Source of the DNA: a bacterium
GTDB lineage: Bacteria > Pseudomonadota > Alphaproteobacteria > Acetobacterales > Acetobacteraceae
Direction: 5' to 3'
Assembly: GCA_026224825.1 (NCBI GenBank)
Contig: JAMFRO010000081.1
Span: forward strand, 1-50,570
Length of the DNA stretch: 50,570 nt
The notes beneath the pieces are model-generated. The model searched no databases, was not told the DNA's origin, and worked only from the letters and a program-made list of their open reading frames with translations. Shown here piece after piece: positions 1 through 9,395 of the stretch (the first letter of the stretch is position 1; every line of letters starts with the position of its first letter). Both the position numbers and the translations under genes were made by a program.

Positions 1-190
1 CTGCCCTGGACCCGCCAAGGGCCGAAGGGCCCTTGGATCCCACCCGGGTCTTGGAAAGGGATGCCCTCGAGATCACGTAGTTGGATAGCCCGTGCAGGGC
101 ATCCCTTTCCAAGACCCGAAGGTAGTGGGGGTCTGGGGCCTCAGGCCCCAGCGGGGTCAGGGGCGGAGCCCCAGCCTTTTTTCGCGGAAC
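1..190. repeat. Dispersed modular palindromic element, copy 1
   Basis: The core is a perfect 23-bp inverted repeat (45-67 and 96-118) around a 28-nt loop. To the left is the short hairpin CCAAGGGCCGAAGGGCCCTTGG (17-38). To the right are a CTGGGGCC/GGCCCCAG hairpin and a GGGGC-GGA-GCCCC stem that runs into six T residues, so the right end resembles an intrinsic terminator. Flanking modules of the same sequence recur near 27.3, 31.4 and 41.3 kb, and the outer module alone near 18.87 kb. The element lies directly downstream of the solute-binding-protein gene (minus strand). The left end may continue outside the window. No coding sequence is credible here. Confidence 0.85.
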
Positions 191-205
191 ACCCCGCCTT
201 CTGGA

Positions 206-1897
206 TCAGCCTCTACTTGCCGGGTGCAACCAGAGGGTCTCGAAGTGCGGGGTTTCGTGGGAGGTGTCGTAGATGATGCCTTGGACTTTGTTGTTGAAGG
301 CGATGACGGATTGGTTGTCGTAGAAGGGCACGGCGGGGACGAGCTCGATGAGGCGTTTCTGGGCCTGGCTGTAGAGGGTTTTGCGTAGGGCGGAGTCGTT
401 TGATTCGCGGGCTTGTTCCAGCAGGCTGTCCAGTTCCGGGTCGGTGAGGCGGGCGGTATTGGCGCCGGCCTGTTTGTATGAGGGGATCTGGCTGGAGTGG
501 TAGTTGAAGAACAGCGCGTCCGGCGTGTTGGTGTGGAATACGCCGCCGTTGATGATCTGGTAGAGGCCTTGCAGGCGCTGGTCGGCCAATTGCCCTATGG
601 GAACGGCTTGGATGAGCACTTCCAACCCGATATGCCGCCATTCCTGCTGGATTTCGGCGAGCATGGGCACGGAGGCGGTGGTTGGGGTGAAGGGCAGGAC
701 GACGGAGAGGCGCTGGCCGTCTTTCAGGCGGTAGCCATCGGCGTCGCGCCCGGTCCAGCCGGCGTCGTCGAGCAGGCGGTTGGCTTGCGCGGGGTCGTAC
801 GCCAGTTGGCTCTCGAATGTGTTGTCGTAAAACGGCGTGTTCTCGGCCAGGAAATTGGCGATGGGGCGGAACACGCCGAAGCCGCAGATCTGGGTGATGC
901 CTTCGCGGTCCAGCGAGATTGCCGCGGCCCGGCGTACGCGCACATCGTCAAACGGCGGGGCGGTGACATTGAAGGTGACGGCGCGCAACGGGCAGCCCAT
1001 GCGCACGCGGCTGGTAAGTGAGAGTTCGGGATGTGCCGCGATGGTGGGGGCGGCCTGGGGAGGGATATCGGGGGTGAAATCATACTCGCCGGAGGCCAGC
1101 GAGAAATACCGCACCGAGGCGTCGGGGACGATGTCGAAGGTCAGGCGGTCCAGATAGGCGGGGCCTTTGTGTTGGGTAAGCGGCGGCGACCAGTTGTAAT
1201 CCGCGCGTTTGACGAAGACCATGGATTGCTGTGGGGCGTAGCTTTCCAGCACGAAGGGGCCGGAGCCGACCGGGTGCAGGCCGAAGAGCTGGCGCGGGTG
1301 TGCGGCGATGGCTTTGGGCGAGACGATGGCGAGGAAGGTCTGGGCCAGCACGTTGAGGAAGGGCGCGTAGGGGCGGTTCAGCGTGGCTTCGAATGTGTAG
1401 TCATCGATGATGCGCCCGCTTACGTAGGGTTTGAGATAGGTGCCGGCCATTGGCGCTTTTTCCGCCGGCGAGATCATGTGGTCGAAATTGGCCAGCACGG
1501 CCGCGGCATTGAATTTGGCGCCGTCGCTGAAGGTGACATCGTCGCGCAGGCTGAAGGTATAGGTTTTGCCGTCGGGCGAGATGGTCCAGGCGGTGGCGAG
1601 CCAGGGTGTGGGGTTACCGTATTCGTCCAGGTAGATGAGGTTGTCGTACAGGATGCGCCCCATCCATTCCCAGGCGGTGGTGAAGGTGGCGTGCGGGTCC
1701 AGCGTGGCGTTGTCGAGCTGTATGGAGCAGCGCAAGGTGCCGCCAGCGATCCCTGGGGAGAGTTCGCGGTAGGTCTCGGGCGGGTAGATGAGGGGCGGTG
1801 TGCCGGTGCCGCTGGTGGTGCCGGCGAAGGCGCTGGGTGGCAGGCCGCTGAAGACTGCGGCGGCCGTGCTGGCACGGAGGAATTGCGATCGCTTCAT
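206..1897 (-). CDS. ABC transporter substrate-binding protein, family 5 (peptide/nickel/opine type)
   Basis: Predicted periplasmic binding protein of 563 residues, the usual size for the DppA/OppA/NikA group. The N-terminus (KRSQFLRAS, then a hydrophobic stretch ending in AFAG at about residue 26) looks like a Tat-type signal peptide with KR in place of RR. The mature part carries the family's features: the SPDGKTYTFSLRDDVTFSDG segment near residue 107, GSGPFVLESY near 211, and a C-terminal LVPAVPFYDNQSVIAFN region. No permease or ATPase genes adjoin it, so it is either an orphan receptor or pairs with a transporter encoded elsewhere. Substrate unknown. The family call is firm; the ligand cannot be read from sequence. 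Confidence 0.88.
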   Translation of the reverse strand: MKRSQFLRASTAAAVFSGLPPSAFAGTTSGTGTPPLIYPPETYRELSPGIAGGTLRCSIQLDNATLDPHATFTTAWEWMGRILYDNLIYLDEYGNPTPWLATAWTISPDGKTYTFSLRDDVTFSDGAKFNAAAVLANFDHMISPAEKAPMAGTYLKPYVSGRIIDDYTFEATLNRPYAPFLNVLAQTFLAIVSPKAIAAHPRQLFGLHPVGSGPFVLESYAPQQSMVFVKRADYNWSPPLTQHKGPAYLDRLTFDIVPDASVRYFSLASGEYDFTPDIPPQAAPTIAAHPELSLTSRVRMGCPLRAVTFNVTAPPFDDVRVRRAAAISLDREGITQICGFGVFRPIANFLAENTPFYDNTFESQLAYDPAQANRLLDDAGWTGRDADGYRLKDGQRLSVVLPFTPTTASVPMLAEIQQEWRHIGLEVLIQAVPIGQLADQRLQGLYQIINGGVFHTNTPDALFFNYHSSQIPSYKQAGANTARLTDPELDSLLEQARESNDSALRKTLYSQAQKRLIELVPAVPFYDNQSVIAFNNKVQGIIYDTSHETPHFETLWLHPASRG

Positions 1898-1937
1898 CCA
1901 AGCGTTATAAGTCTATAATTACTATCGTCAATATGGC

Positions 1938-1987
1938 TATTTATCGCGGCGCAGCGCGTTGTTATTTATCGCGGCGCAGCGCGTTGT
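1938..1987. repeat. Two-copy 25-bp tandem repeat
   Basis: Two identical 25-bp units (1938-1962 and 1963-1987) begin TATTTATCGCGGCGCAGCGCG and lie immediately next to the encoded CCA end of the minus-strand tRNA-Leu gene. Each unit contains the self-complementary stretch GCGCAGCGC. They may form part of the tRNA transcript's 3' end, or of the leader of the solute-binding-protein gene that starts at 1897. Confidence 0.8.
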
Positions 1988-1988
1988 A

Positions 1989-2075
1989 TGGTGCGGGTGG
2001 GGGGACTCGAACCCCCACAGGACTATGTCCCAACGGATTTTAAGTCCGGTGCGTCTACCATTCCGCCACACCCAC
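1989..2075 (-). tRNA. tRNA-Leu (anticodon UAA)
   Basis: The minus strand reads GTGGGTGTGGCGGAATGGTA at its 5' end. It has the D-loop Gs, an anticodon loop CTTAAAA (anticodon UAA), a class II long variable arm (TTGGGACATAGTCC) and the T-arm GGGGGTTCGAGTCCCCC. The acceptor arm closes GTGGGTG with CACCCGC (one U-G pair), followed by A and an encoded CCA at 1989-1991. The length of 87 nt is right for tRNA-Leu. It decodes UUA, and UUG by wobble, which are rare codons in such a GC-rich genome. Confidence 0.95.
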
Positions 2076-2174
2076 TCCTGCTTTCCCCTAACCCGGACCA
2101 CAGCACTTGGGCAATAAGGGCGGGCGGTAATAAGTCATTGACCGCCCACGGCCGGGCCGTGCAGCAATCGCGCC

Positions 2175-4034
2175 ATGGCCCGCCGCCCGCCCGTAAAACC
2201 CCAGCCCAAAGCAAAGCCGCAGGCAAAGGCCCCGCCTAAGCCCCAGCCTAAGCCCCAGCCGAAGCAGGCGCCGAAAGCCACGCCGGTGCCGGAGCGCTGG
2301 CAGCGTTATGGGCGGCTGGGCTGGGTGGTGGCGCGGGCTGGGATTATCGGCGCCATCTGGGGGGCTGTGGTGCTGGTTCTGGTGGCGGTGTGGTTCACCT
2401 GGGACCTGCCCAACCCGGCCACCGCCGTTACCACCCCGCGCCGCCCGGCGATTCTGCTGCGCGACCCGGCCGGTGTGCTGGTGGCGCGGTTTGGCGATGC
2501 CGCCGGCCAGGTGGTGCTGCCGCAGAATTTGCCGCCTTACGTGCCGGGGGCGTTCATCGCCATCGAGGACCGGCGGTTTTACCAGCATGGCGGGTTTGAC
2601 GGCGAGGGCATTCTTCGCGCGCTGGCGGTAGATATTTTGCACCGGCATGTGGTGCAGGGCGGCTCCACCCTGACGCAGCAGGTGGCGAAAACCCTGTTTC
2701 TGGGCAATGAGCGGACATTGCGGCGCAAGGTGCAGGAGGCGTTTTTAACCCTCTGGCTGGGGCGGCATTATAGCCGCGACGAGATCCTCGGGATTTACCT
2801 CAACCGCGTGTATCTGGGTGAGGGCGCCTATGGGGTGGATGCCGCCGCAAGGCTGTATTTCGGCGTGCCGGCGGCGCAGCTCACTCTGGCCCAGGCGGCG
2901 ATTCTGGCCGGGCTGCCGAAGGCGCCCTCCAGCCTCAACCCGCTTGCGGACCCGCAAGGAGCGGCCACGCGCGCGACAGAGGTGTTGGATGCGATGGTGG
3001 CGGTGCAGGCCATCACTGTGGATGAGGAAAATGCCGCCGAGGCGCAGTTGGCCAATGCGGCCCAGCCGGTCTCGCGCACCTCCTGGTTCGCGCTGTGGGT
3101 GATGCAGCAACAGGGGACAAAAATCCCGGAGGGGGAGGATATCACCCTCTCCACCACCATGGATGCCGCACTCCAGGCCAATGCCGAGGCGGCGCTGGAT
3201 AATGCCATCGCCACCCAAGGGCCGGGCTTTGGCGTGACCCAGGGGGCGGTGGTGGTGCTGGATGCGCGCTCGGGCGCTGTGCGCGCACTCATCGGCGGGG
3301 TGGGCGACCGCGAGGGGTATAACAGGGCTACGCTCGCGCGGCGGCAGACGGGTTCGGCGATCAAACCCGTCGTCTGGCTGGCGGGGCTGAAGGCGGGGAT
3401 GACGCCGGATAGCATCGTGTTCGACGGGCCACTGTATTTTAGGGGCTATCACCCGCATGATTACGAGGCAGGGTATCGCGGCAACGTAACGATGACCGAG
3501 GCGCTGGCGGATTCGATGAACACCGCCGCGATAAGGATTTTGCTCCGTGCGGGTGGCGCGAAGAAGGTGATCGCGGTGGCGCAGTCGCTCGGGCTCAATG
3601 ATCATTTTCCCGATGATGCAACTATGGCGCTTGGCACTGGCGCGGTGGGGGTGCTGCAGATGGCAGGTGCCTACGCAACCTTCTTCAACGGCGGCGAGCG
3701 GGTCACGCCTTACGGTGTGTCCGCCATCAACGGCGGGCCGGCTGGTGTGGTGGCGCCTGTGCCGGTGGTGCCGGGGGCGCAGGCGCAGGCGGTGGCGGAT
3801 ATGATGCGCGCGGTGGTGACAAGCGGCACGGGCAAAGGTGCGTTCATTGCGGATGTGTATACGGCGGGCAAAACCGGTACGACGCAGGATTTCCGGGACG
3901 CCTGGTTCATCGGCTATGCCAAGGGGGATATCATCGCCGTGTGGTTGGGCAATGATGATAATTCGCCGACGAACAAGATGCTGGGTGGGACGCTGCCGGC
4001 GACGATTTTCAAGGTGATTGCAGGTGAGTTATGA
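2175..4034 (+). CDS. Class A penicillin-binding protein (bifunctional transglycosylase/transpeptidase)
   Basis: Polymerises and cross-links peptidoglycan at the outer face of the inner membrane. It has a cytoplasmic tail very rich in Lys, Pro and Gln (about residues 5-38), one membrane segment (about 50-76) and a GT51 glycosyltransferase domain with the catalytic Glu of IAIEDRRFYQHG (E131) and QGGSTLTQQ (161-169). The transpeptidase domain has SAIK (Ser394, Lys397), SMN (447-449) and KTG (566-568), so both activities look intact. At 619 residues it is shorter than E. coli PBP1A and lacks a large extra domain, as in PBP1A/1C-like proteins of alphaproteobacteria. Its stop overlaps the convergent acyltransferase gene by 6 nt. 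The Lys/Pro-rich tail is low complexity and may be variable between strains. Confidence 0.92.
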   Translation: MARRPPVKPQPKAKPQAKAPPKPQPKPQPKQAPKATPVPERWQRYGRLGWVVARAGIIGAIWGAVVLVLVAVWFTWDLPNPATAVTTPRRPAILLRDPAGVLVARFGDAAGQVVLPQNLPPYVPGAFIAIEDRRFYQHGGFDGEGILRALAVDILHRHVVQGGSTLTQQVAKTLFLGNERTLRRKVQEAFLTLWLGRHYSRDEILGIYLNRVYLGEGAYGVDAAARLYFGVPAAQLTLAQAAILAGLPKAPSSLNPLADPQGAATRATEVLDAMVAVQAITVDEENAAEAQLANAAQPVSRTSWFALWVMQQQGTKIPEGEDITLSTTMDAALQANAEAALDNAIATQGPGFGVTQGAVVVLDARSGAVRALIGGVGDREGYNRATLARRQTGSAIKPVVWLAGLKAGMTPDSIVFDGPLYFRGYHPHDYEAGYRGNVTMTEALADSMNTAAIRILLRAGGAKKVIAVAQSLGLNDHFPDDATMALGTGAVGVLQMAGAYATFFNGGERVTPYGVSAINGGPAGVVAPVPVVPGAQAQAVADMMRAVVTSGTGKGAFIADVYTAGKTGTTQDFRDAWFIGYAKGDIIAVWLGNDDNSPTNKMLGGTLPATIFKVIAGEL

Positions 4035-5213
4035 GGGGTTGATTTTGCATTTGGTGTTCGACATCAACCAGTTGCGCAGTGGACGGTCATAATACCGGTT
4101 CAAGCCAACAGCCAGTACACACATTGCAATGCTGAAGGCCGCGCCCATCCACAGTGCAGGCGCCACGGGGCCGGTGATCGCCAGAACCAGCAAAGCAAGA
4201 GGCACATGTATTGCGTAGATTGGATAGGAAATATCGCCGAGACGATCGAACAGCCGAGCCGTTCCAATGCCCGGCTCGACATGTAAGGCCAAACAGACGG
4301 CTACGGGGAATGCCAGAAGCACGGCCACGAGATAAGTTCCTGGGGTCGAGGACTGCCAACTCAGGGTTATGCAGACAATCGCCACAGCCAGCCCGGTGAG
4401 CCAAGGTTGCAGCCGTGGCGCCGGTGGCAGGACTCCGCGCTCCCGATAAATCAGGACGCCGAGGAAAAATGAGAATGATACCCGGGCGAGTCCCAGCGGA
4501 AAGGTAGATGCAGCATGGTGGTAACCGAAGGAATTTACGATAACGAGCGGTACGCCAGCCACCGCGACGATGAGCGCCAGGGTTTTGCGGTTCAGATGAG
4601 GCAGAAGCACTACGTAGAGCAAGTTGACGACGATCTCCCAGAATAGGGACCAAGCCGGAGGATTGAGGGGGTACGCAATTACAGCATTGAGCAGGGGAAT
4701 GAAGAATACAGCTGGCACGCAGAGGGCTAAGGGCCGAGGAATGGTGAACCAGGCGCCAGGGGTGAGGAACAGCCTTCCGTGAGGCGCTGCAGTGATGGCC
4801 AGTAGCATGATACCGGTCCCCAAGATGTAGAGCGGATAGAGCCGTGCGAGTCGGATACGGGCGAAGCGGAGCAGCGACGTGCCGGAGCGTAGCTTGTCGC
4901 CATAGCTGGCCTCGATGACGCAGCCGGAGAGAAGAAAAAACAGATCTACCGCCGCGTAGCCCAGAGGATCACTGAAGGGGCGCAGGTAGGACCCTATATG
5001 GAAGGTCAGCACGAATAGGGCTGCGATGCCACGGATTCCGGCCAGGGTATGGAAATAGGTACGTGCTGCGGGAGGGGGCTGCGCGGATAGCCGGGAGCGT
5101 GAGGTTGAAAGCTGGCCCGAGACTGGAATAATTGTATCGCTCAACAGATATTCCGGCCAAGTTGAAGTAACTCTAAGTACTTCATTCCTGCGCCGGCAGC
5201 TTAAGCCTGTCAA
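4029..5213 (-). CDS. Acyltransferase family 3 (OafA/YrhL-like) membrane protein
   Basis: Integral membrane O-acyltransferase family, commonly adding acetyl or other acyl groups to surface polysaccharides. The family's first-helix signature is present: TLAGIRGIAALFVLTFHIG with the conserved Arg and His (about residues 56-74), followed by AAVDLFFLLSGCVI and about nine further hydrophobic helices. The roughly 50 residues before the first helix are unusual for the family. No strong ribosome site is seen, so the true start may lie downstream at a GTG or TTG. Base composition looks less GC-rich than the flanking genes, which could indicate transfer. The acyl acceptor is unknown, and no glycan genes are adjacent. 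Confidence 0.82.
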   Translation of the reverse strand: MTGLSCRRRNEVLRVTSTWPEYLLSDTIIPVSGQLSTSRSRLSAQPPPAARTYFHTLAGIRGIAALFVLTFHIGSYLRPFSDPLGYAAVDLFFLLSGCVIEASYGDKLRSGTSLLRFARIRLARLYPLYILGTGIMLLAITAAPHGRLFLTPGAWFTIPRPLALCVPAVFFIPLLNAVIAYPLNPPAWSLFWEIVVNLLYVVLLPHLNRKTLALIVAVAGVPLVIVNSFGYHHAASTFPLGLARVSFSFFLGVLIYRERGVLPPAPRLQPWLTGLAVAIVCITLSWQSSTPGTYLVAVLLAFPVAVCLALHVEPGIGTARLFDRLGDISYPIYAIHVPLALLVLAITGPVAPALWMGAAFSIAMCVLAVGLNRYYDRPLRNWLMSNTKCKINPS

Positions 5214-5284
5214 TTATTTCGATGTTGACGGAACCGACCGTTTCACAGCACGCATGTATTTAGAGCTGATCGCACAACGAATTG

Positions 5285-6373
5285 TTAAACCGCCAGCCGT
5301 GGCTTCAGCACCTGCAATTTCAGCGGCTGGCTGTCGGCGGTGGGGAATACGGTGCCGCCGGCGAAGGTGATGTCCACTGGCATGTGGTCGGTCAGGCCTG
5401 AGGCGAGCAGGGCGTCGACGGTCATCGAGGCTTCCAGTGTGGTGCTGGCGTTGGCCACGCTGATGCGGGCATGCGCGCCGGTGGCGGAGATGCGGTTGAT
5501 GACCCAGCCGGTGCCGCCATTGCTGCGCGGGCGGAGCAGCACATGGTGCGGGCGGACGTAGATTTCGGCCGGGCCGTCCGGCGCATTGGCGGCTTCGGCG
5601 ACCGGAAAACCGGCGTCCGCGAAAATGATGCCGCCGGCGGCGTGGCCGGTGATGTGGTTGCTCTCGCCGAGGAACTCATGGACGAAGACATCGGCCGGGT
5701 GCTGGTAGATGTCGATCGGCGCGCCCTGCTGGCAGATTTTGCCGCCATTCATGATGACGATGCGGTCGGCGAGGTCGAAGGCTTCTTCCTGGTCATGCGT
5801 GACGAAGATGGTGGTGATGTGCATCTCCTCATGCAACTGGCGCAGCCAGCGGCGCAGGTCGCGGCGCACCACGGCGTCCAGCGCGCCGAAGGGCTCGTCC
5901 AGCAGCAGCACGCGGGGCTGGCTGGCCAGGGCGCGGGCCAGAGCCACGCGCTGGCGCTGGCCGCCGGAGAGCTGGGCCGGGTAGCGGCCGGCGAGGGTTT
6001 CGAGCTGGATGAGTTTGAGAAGTTCGGTGACCTTCACATTCACTTCCGCTTTCGGGGTTTTGCGGATGCGCAAGGGAAAGGCGATGTTCTCGAACACATT
6101 CATGTGCCGGAAAAGCGCATAATGCTGGAACACGAAGCCGACGCCGCGCGCGGCGGGATGCGCCTGTGTCGCCTCGGTGCCGCCGATGGCGATGCTCCCC
6201 GAGTCCGGCTGGTCGAGCCCGGCGATGAGGCGCAGCAACGTGGTTTTGCCCGAGCCCGAGGGGCCGAGCAAAGCCAGCAATTCGCCATCACGCACGGTGA
6301 GATTCACATTGTCGAGGACGGTATGGCCATTGAAGCCACGGCTGACGTTGGAGATGGTGATTTCGGTCGACAT
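5285..6373 (-). CDS. cysA: Sulfate/thiosulfate ABC transporter ATP-binding protein
   Basis: ATPase subunit of the sulfate importer. Walker [10 protein letters not shown] (about residues 38-46), the Q-loop region FVFQHYALF, the signature [16 protein letters not shown] (about 135-150), Walker [13 protein letters not shown] and the switch His in FVTHDQEEA are all intact. A C-terminal TOBE-like regulatory domain follows (about 240-350), with [12 protein letters not shown] typical of CysA. The start codon ATG shares one base with the stop of the upstream permease gene (TGATG), indicating translational coupling. It is the last gene of the sbp-cysT-cysW-cysA operon. Confidence 0.93.
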   Translation of the reverse strand: MSTEITISNVSRGFNGHTVLDNVNLTVRDGELLALLGPSGSGKTTLLRLIAGLDQPDSGSIAIGGTEATQAHPAARGVGFVFQHYALFRHMNVFENIAFPLRIRKTPKAEVNVKVTELLKLIQLETLAGRYPAQLSGGQRQRVALARALASQPRVLLLDEPFGALDAVVRRDLRRWLRQLHEEMHITTIFVTHDQEEAFDLADRIVIMNGGKICQQGAPIDIYQHPADVFVHEFLGESNHITGHAAGGIIFADAGFPVAEAANAPDGPAEIYVRPHHVLLRPRSNGGTGWVINRISATGAHARISVANASTTLEASMTVDALLASGLTDHMPVDITFAGGTVFPTADSQPLKLQVLKPRLAV

Positions 6374-7221
6374 CAGACGGTTCTCTTCCGTTTCACGGCG
6401 TTCATCTCATCGCGGAGGAAAAACTCCACGGTGGCCTTGGCGACCAGTGTAACCAGCGCCAGCAGCGCCAGCAATGAGGCGACGGCGAAGGCCGCCTGGG
6501 TCTCGTAAGAGCCGTAGAGGGATTCCACGGCGAGCGAAAGCGTGTCGGTCTCGCCGAAGACTTTGCCGGAGACGACCGAGACGGCGCCGAATTCGCCCAT
6601 GGCGCGGGCGTTGCACAGCAGCACGCCGTAGAGCAGGCCCCAGCGGATTTTGGGCAGGCTTATGCGCCAGAAAATCTGCCAGAAATTGGCGCCGAGCGTG
6701 ACGGCGGCTTCTTCCTCTTCATTGCCCTGCTCCTGCACCAGCGGGATCACCTCACGCGCGACGAAGGGGAAGGTGACGAAGATTGTGGCGAGGATCATGC
6801 CGGGCAGAGCGAAGATGATCTGGTAATTATGCGCCGAGAGCCAGCCGCCGAGCAGGCCGTTGAGGCCGAACAGCAGCACCTCCAGCAGGCCGGCGATGAC
6901 GGGTGAGATGGAGAAGGGCAGGTCGATGAGGGTGATGAGCAGATTGCGTCCGGTAAATTCGAACCGGCCGATGCACCAGCTCGCGGCGATGCCGAAGGCG
7001 AGATTGGCCGGCACCGCCACGGCGGCGATGATCAGCGTCATCCAGATGGCGGACTGCACATTGGGGTCGGCGATGGAGGAGAAATACGCCTCGAACCCGG
7101 AAGAGAGCGCCTGGGCGAAGACCACGATGAGTGGCAGCAGCAGGAACAGGACCATGAACAGAAGTGCTATGGTAATGAGTGCGATTCTACCCGCTGATTT
7201 ACCCGCTGCGTTACCCGCCAT
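6373..7221 (-). CDS. cysW: Sulfate ABC transporter permease CysW
   Basis: Inner-membrane permease of 282 residues with six predicted helices. It carries the binding-protein-dependent transporter EAA loop ([31 protein letters not shown], about residues 172-202), which contacts the ATPase. [25 protein letters not shown] further on is characteristic of CysW. The gene overlaps cysT by 11 nt, consistent with coupled synthesis of the two permease subunits. Confidence 0.92.
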   Translation of the reverse strand: MAGNAAGKSAGRIALITIALLFMVLFLLLPLIVVFAQALSSGFEAYFSSIADPNVQSAIWMTLIIAAVAVPANLAFGIAASWCIGRFEFTGRNLLITLIDLPFSISPVIAGLLEVLLFGLNGLLGGWLSAHNYQIIFALPGMILATIFVTFPFVAREVIPLVQEQGNEEEEAAVTLGANFWQIFWRISLPKIRWGLLYGVLLCNARAMGEFGAVSVVSGKVFGETDTLSLAVESLYGSYETQAAFAVASLLALLALVTLVAKATVEFFLRDEMNAVKRKRTV

Positions 7222-8083
7222 GACGCTTCCTCACCCAGGCTTGCAGTAGATTGATGGCGAGCAGGAGCAGAAACGACACGGCCAGCATCAGCACGCCGAT
7301 GGCCGTTGCCCCCTGGTAGTCGAACTGGTCCAGCTCCTGCACGATGAGCACGGGCACGATTTCCGAGACCATAGGGCGGTTGCCGGCGATGAAGATGATG
7401 GAGCCGTATTCGCCCAGGCAGCGGGCGAAGGCCAACGCAAAGCCGGTGAGCAAAGCCGGGAGGATCGCCGGCAGGGAGATGCGGATAAAGATCGCAAGTG
7501 CGGACGCGCCCATGAGGTGCGCTGCTTCTTCCTGCTCCGGCTCCAGGTCTTCGATGACCGGCTGCACGGTGCGCACGATGAAGGGCAGCGAGATGAACAT
7601 CATCGCCACGACAATGCCGGCGGGCTGGAAGGCCACCTGCAGCCCGAAGGGGACCAGCAAGGCGCCGATCCAGCCATCCGGCGCGTAGAGGGTGGAGAGG
7701 GCGATGCCCGCCACGGCGGTGGGCAGGGCGAAGGGCAGGTCGACCAGCGCATCGGCGATGCGGCGGCCGGGGAAGTTGTAGCGGGTGAGCACCCAGGCCA
7801 CGAGCAGGCCGAACACGGCATTCGCCAGGCTGGCGTAGAGGGCGGAGCGCAGGCTGATCCAGAGATCAGCCAGCACACGCGGTGTGGTGATGGTGCCGAG
7901 AAACGCCTCCCACCCCATGCCGGCGGTGAACCACAGCATCACTGCCAGCGGGCCGAGCACGATGATGCCGAGCCACAGGAGGGTGATGGTGAGGCTGGTG
8001 CGGAAACCCGGCAACACGCTGGCGGGACGCCAGGTGAAGCCGCGTTTGGCACCCACTGCCGGTACGGTGAGGGAGGCGCTCAT
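7211..8083 (-). CDS. cysT: Sulfate ABC transporter permease CysT (CysU)
   Basis: Partner permease of CysW, 290 residues with six helices. The EAA loop is EQEEAAHLMGASALAIFIRISLPAILPALLTG (about residues 183-214), followed by the typical CysT segment ARCLGEYGSIIFIAGN. It begins 9 nt after the stop of the sulfate-binding-protein gene and overlaps cysW by 11 nt, placing it second in the operon. Confidence 0.92.
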   Translation of the reverse strand: MSASLTVPAVGAKRGFTWRPASVLPGFRTSLTITLLWLGIIVLGPLAVMLWFTAGMGWEAFLGTITTPRVLADLWISLRSALYASLANAVFGLLVAWVLTRYNFPGRRIADALVDLPFALPTAVAGIALSTLYAPDGWIGALLVPFGLQVAFQPAGIVVAMMFISLPFIVRTVQPVIEDLEPEQEEAAHLMGASALAIFIRISLPAILPALLTGFALAFARCLGEYGSIIFIAGNRPMVSEIVPVLIVQELDQFDYQGATAIGVLMLAVSFLLLLAINLLQAWVRKRHGG

Positions 8084-8092
8084 GCGGTTGTG

Positions 8093-9148
8093 TTAGCCGC
8101 CGACGCCGAAGAAGGAGGCGCCGCTGGCCCCGAAGGACTGGTCCAGATAGCCGCCATTACCGAAGAACTCCGGCTGTGCCTTCTCCCAGCCACCAAAATC
8201 CTTGATGGTGACGAGGTCGAGCAAGGGGAACTGGCTGGCATATTTGGCCACGGCCGCCGGGGCCGACGGGCGGTAGAAATTCGCGCCGATCAGATCCTGC
8301 GCTTCCGGCGCGTACAGATAGGTGAGGTACTCGGTGGCGATCGCCGTGGTGCCATGGGCGGCGACGTTCTTGTCCACCAGCGCCACCGGGGGCTCGGCCA
8401 GGATGGAGAGCGAGGGGCGCACGATCTCATAGCTGCCCGGGCCGGCTTCCTTGATGGAAAGATAGGCATCGGACTCCCAGCCGACCAGCACGTCGCCGAT
8501 CTTGCGCTGGGTGAAGGTGAGGGTGGAGCCGTGCGCGCCGGAATCCAGCACCGGCACGTTGGCGAAGAATTTCTGCAGGTACCCGAGGGCGGCCTTCTCG
8601 CCACCGAGGTTTTTCAGCGCCCAGGCCCAGGCGGCCAGCACGTTCCAGCGGGCACCGCCGGAGGTCTTCGGGTTGGGTGCAACGATCTGCACGCCGGGCT
8701 TGATCAGGTCGCCCCAGTCCTTGATGTTCAGCGGGTTGCCCTTGCGCACCAGGAACACGATGGTCGAGGTGTAGGGGGTGGAGTTGTTCGGCAAACGCGA
8801 CTGCCAATCGGCGGCGATCAGCCCTTTTTTGGCGATGGCGTCGATGTCATAGGCCAGAGCGAGGGTGACGACGTCGGCCGGCAGGCCTTCGATGACCGCG
8901 CGGGCCTGGGCGCCGGAGCCGCCATGCGAGTAGTGCAGCACCGGGGTGGTGCCGGTTTTGGTGGCCCAATGGGTGGCGAACAACTTGTCATAGGCGGCGT
9001 AGAGCTGTGCCGTGGGGTCGAAGGAGACGTTGAGCAGCGTGTTGGCATCCGCGAAGGCGGGCTTGCCGGTAACGGCGGCAGCGCCAGCGGCGCCGATGGC
9101 GGCCGCGGTATAGGAGAGAGCCTGGCGCCGTGAGAGGGTGATGGCCAT
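8093..9148 (-). CDS. sbp: Periplasmic sulfate-binding protein
   Basis: Substrate receptor of the sulfate ABC transporter, 351 residues, first gene of its operon. The N-terminus LSRRQALSYTAAAIGAAGAAAVTG is a Tat-type signal (SRRQAL) ending near ...KPAFADA. The family core is clear: LLNVSFDPTAQLYAAYDKLFATHW, VLHYSHGGSGAQARAVIEGLPADVVTLALAYDID, NPKTSGGARWN, and LVGWESDAYLS. These include Ser/Gly residues that ligate sulfate in Sbp. CysP (thiosulfate) and Sbp cannot be separated by eye. Confidence 0.92.
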   Translation of the reverse strand: MAITLSRRQALSYTAAAIGAAGAAAVTGKPAFADANTLLNVSFDPTAQLYAAYDKLFATHWATKTGTTPVLHYSHGGSGAQARAVIEGLPADVVTLALAYDIDAIAKKGLIAADWQSRLPNNSTPYTSTIVFLVRKGNPLNIKDWGDLIKPGVQIVAPNPKTSGGARWNVLAAWAWALKNLGGEKAALGYLQKFFANVPVLDSGAHGSTLTFTQRKIGDVLVGWESDAYLSIKEAGPGSYEIVRPSLSILAEPPVALVDKNVAAHGTTAIATEYLTYLYAPEAQDLIGANFYRPSAPAAVAKYASQFPLLDLVTIKDFGGWEKAQPEFFGNGGYLDQSFGASGASFFGVGG

Positions 9149-9395
9149 GTTTTGATTCCCTGTGTGTCGCGATGATGATCTAACGTGTTCTTATTCTATA
9201 TATGCTAAATAGACATGTAAACTAGGGAATGTCGTTATACCTTCGGATTTTCGTGTGTTTGTCTATAGTGTTGGTTTTTGTGAAGTATATTCAAATGGTT
9301 ATTTTGTAAAATTGTAACAGGGCGCGCCGCGTGATTCTCTCCAAATATCCATAAACTTAGAGGTTTTCCAGCCGTAGGGCTAAGAAAATTGGTGT
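9149..9395. other. AT-rich intergenic spacer between the sulfate operon and the MocR gene
   Basis: This 247-bp stretch is distinctly more AT-rich than its surroundings. It holds the cys operon promoter (9193-9221) and the 3' end of the minus-strand MocR transcript. No reading frame with family features is seen. A longer open frame that crosses it on the minus strand is an out-of-frame shadow of the regulator gene. Confidence 0.6.
9193..9221 (-). promoter_or_regulatory. Candidate sigma70-type promoter of sbp-cysTWA
   Basis: On the minus strand, TTTACA (9221-9216) and TAGAAT (9198-9193) are separated by exactly 17 bp of AT-rich sequence. Transcription would start near 9186, leaving a leader of about 38 nt before the sbp ATG at 9148. 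A CysB-type site might overlap but could not be defined by eye. Confidence 0.6.

Noticed and set aside
1..190. Repeats considered as CRISPR or insertion-sequence ends
   Set aside because: Copies are dispersed over 40 kb with no regular spacers, no cas genes, no transposase and no clear target-site duplications.
1938..2075. tRNA-Leu with adjacent duplication considered as a phage attachment site
   Set aside because: The duplicated 25 bp lie outside the tRNA gene, and no integrase or island is adjacent.
7517..9133. 538-residue open frame on the plus strand
   Set aside because: Lies antisense to the sulfate transporter genes; composition is high in Gly, Glu, Arg with no family features, as expected for a shadow in GC-rich DNA.
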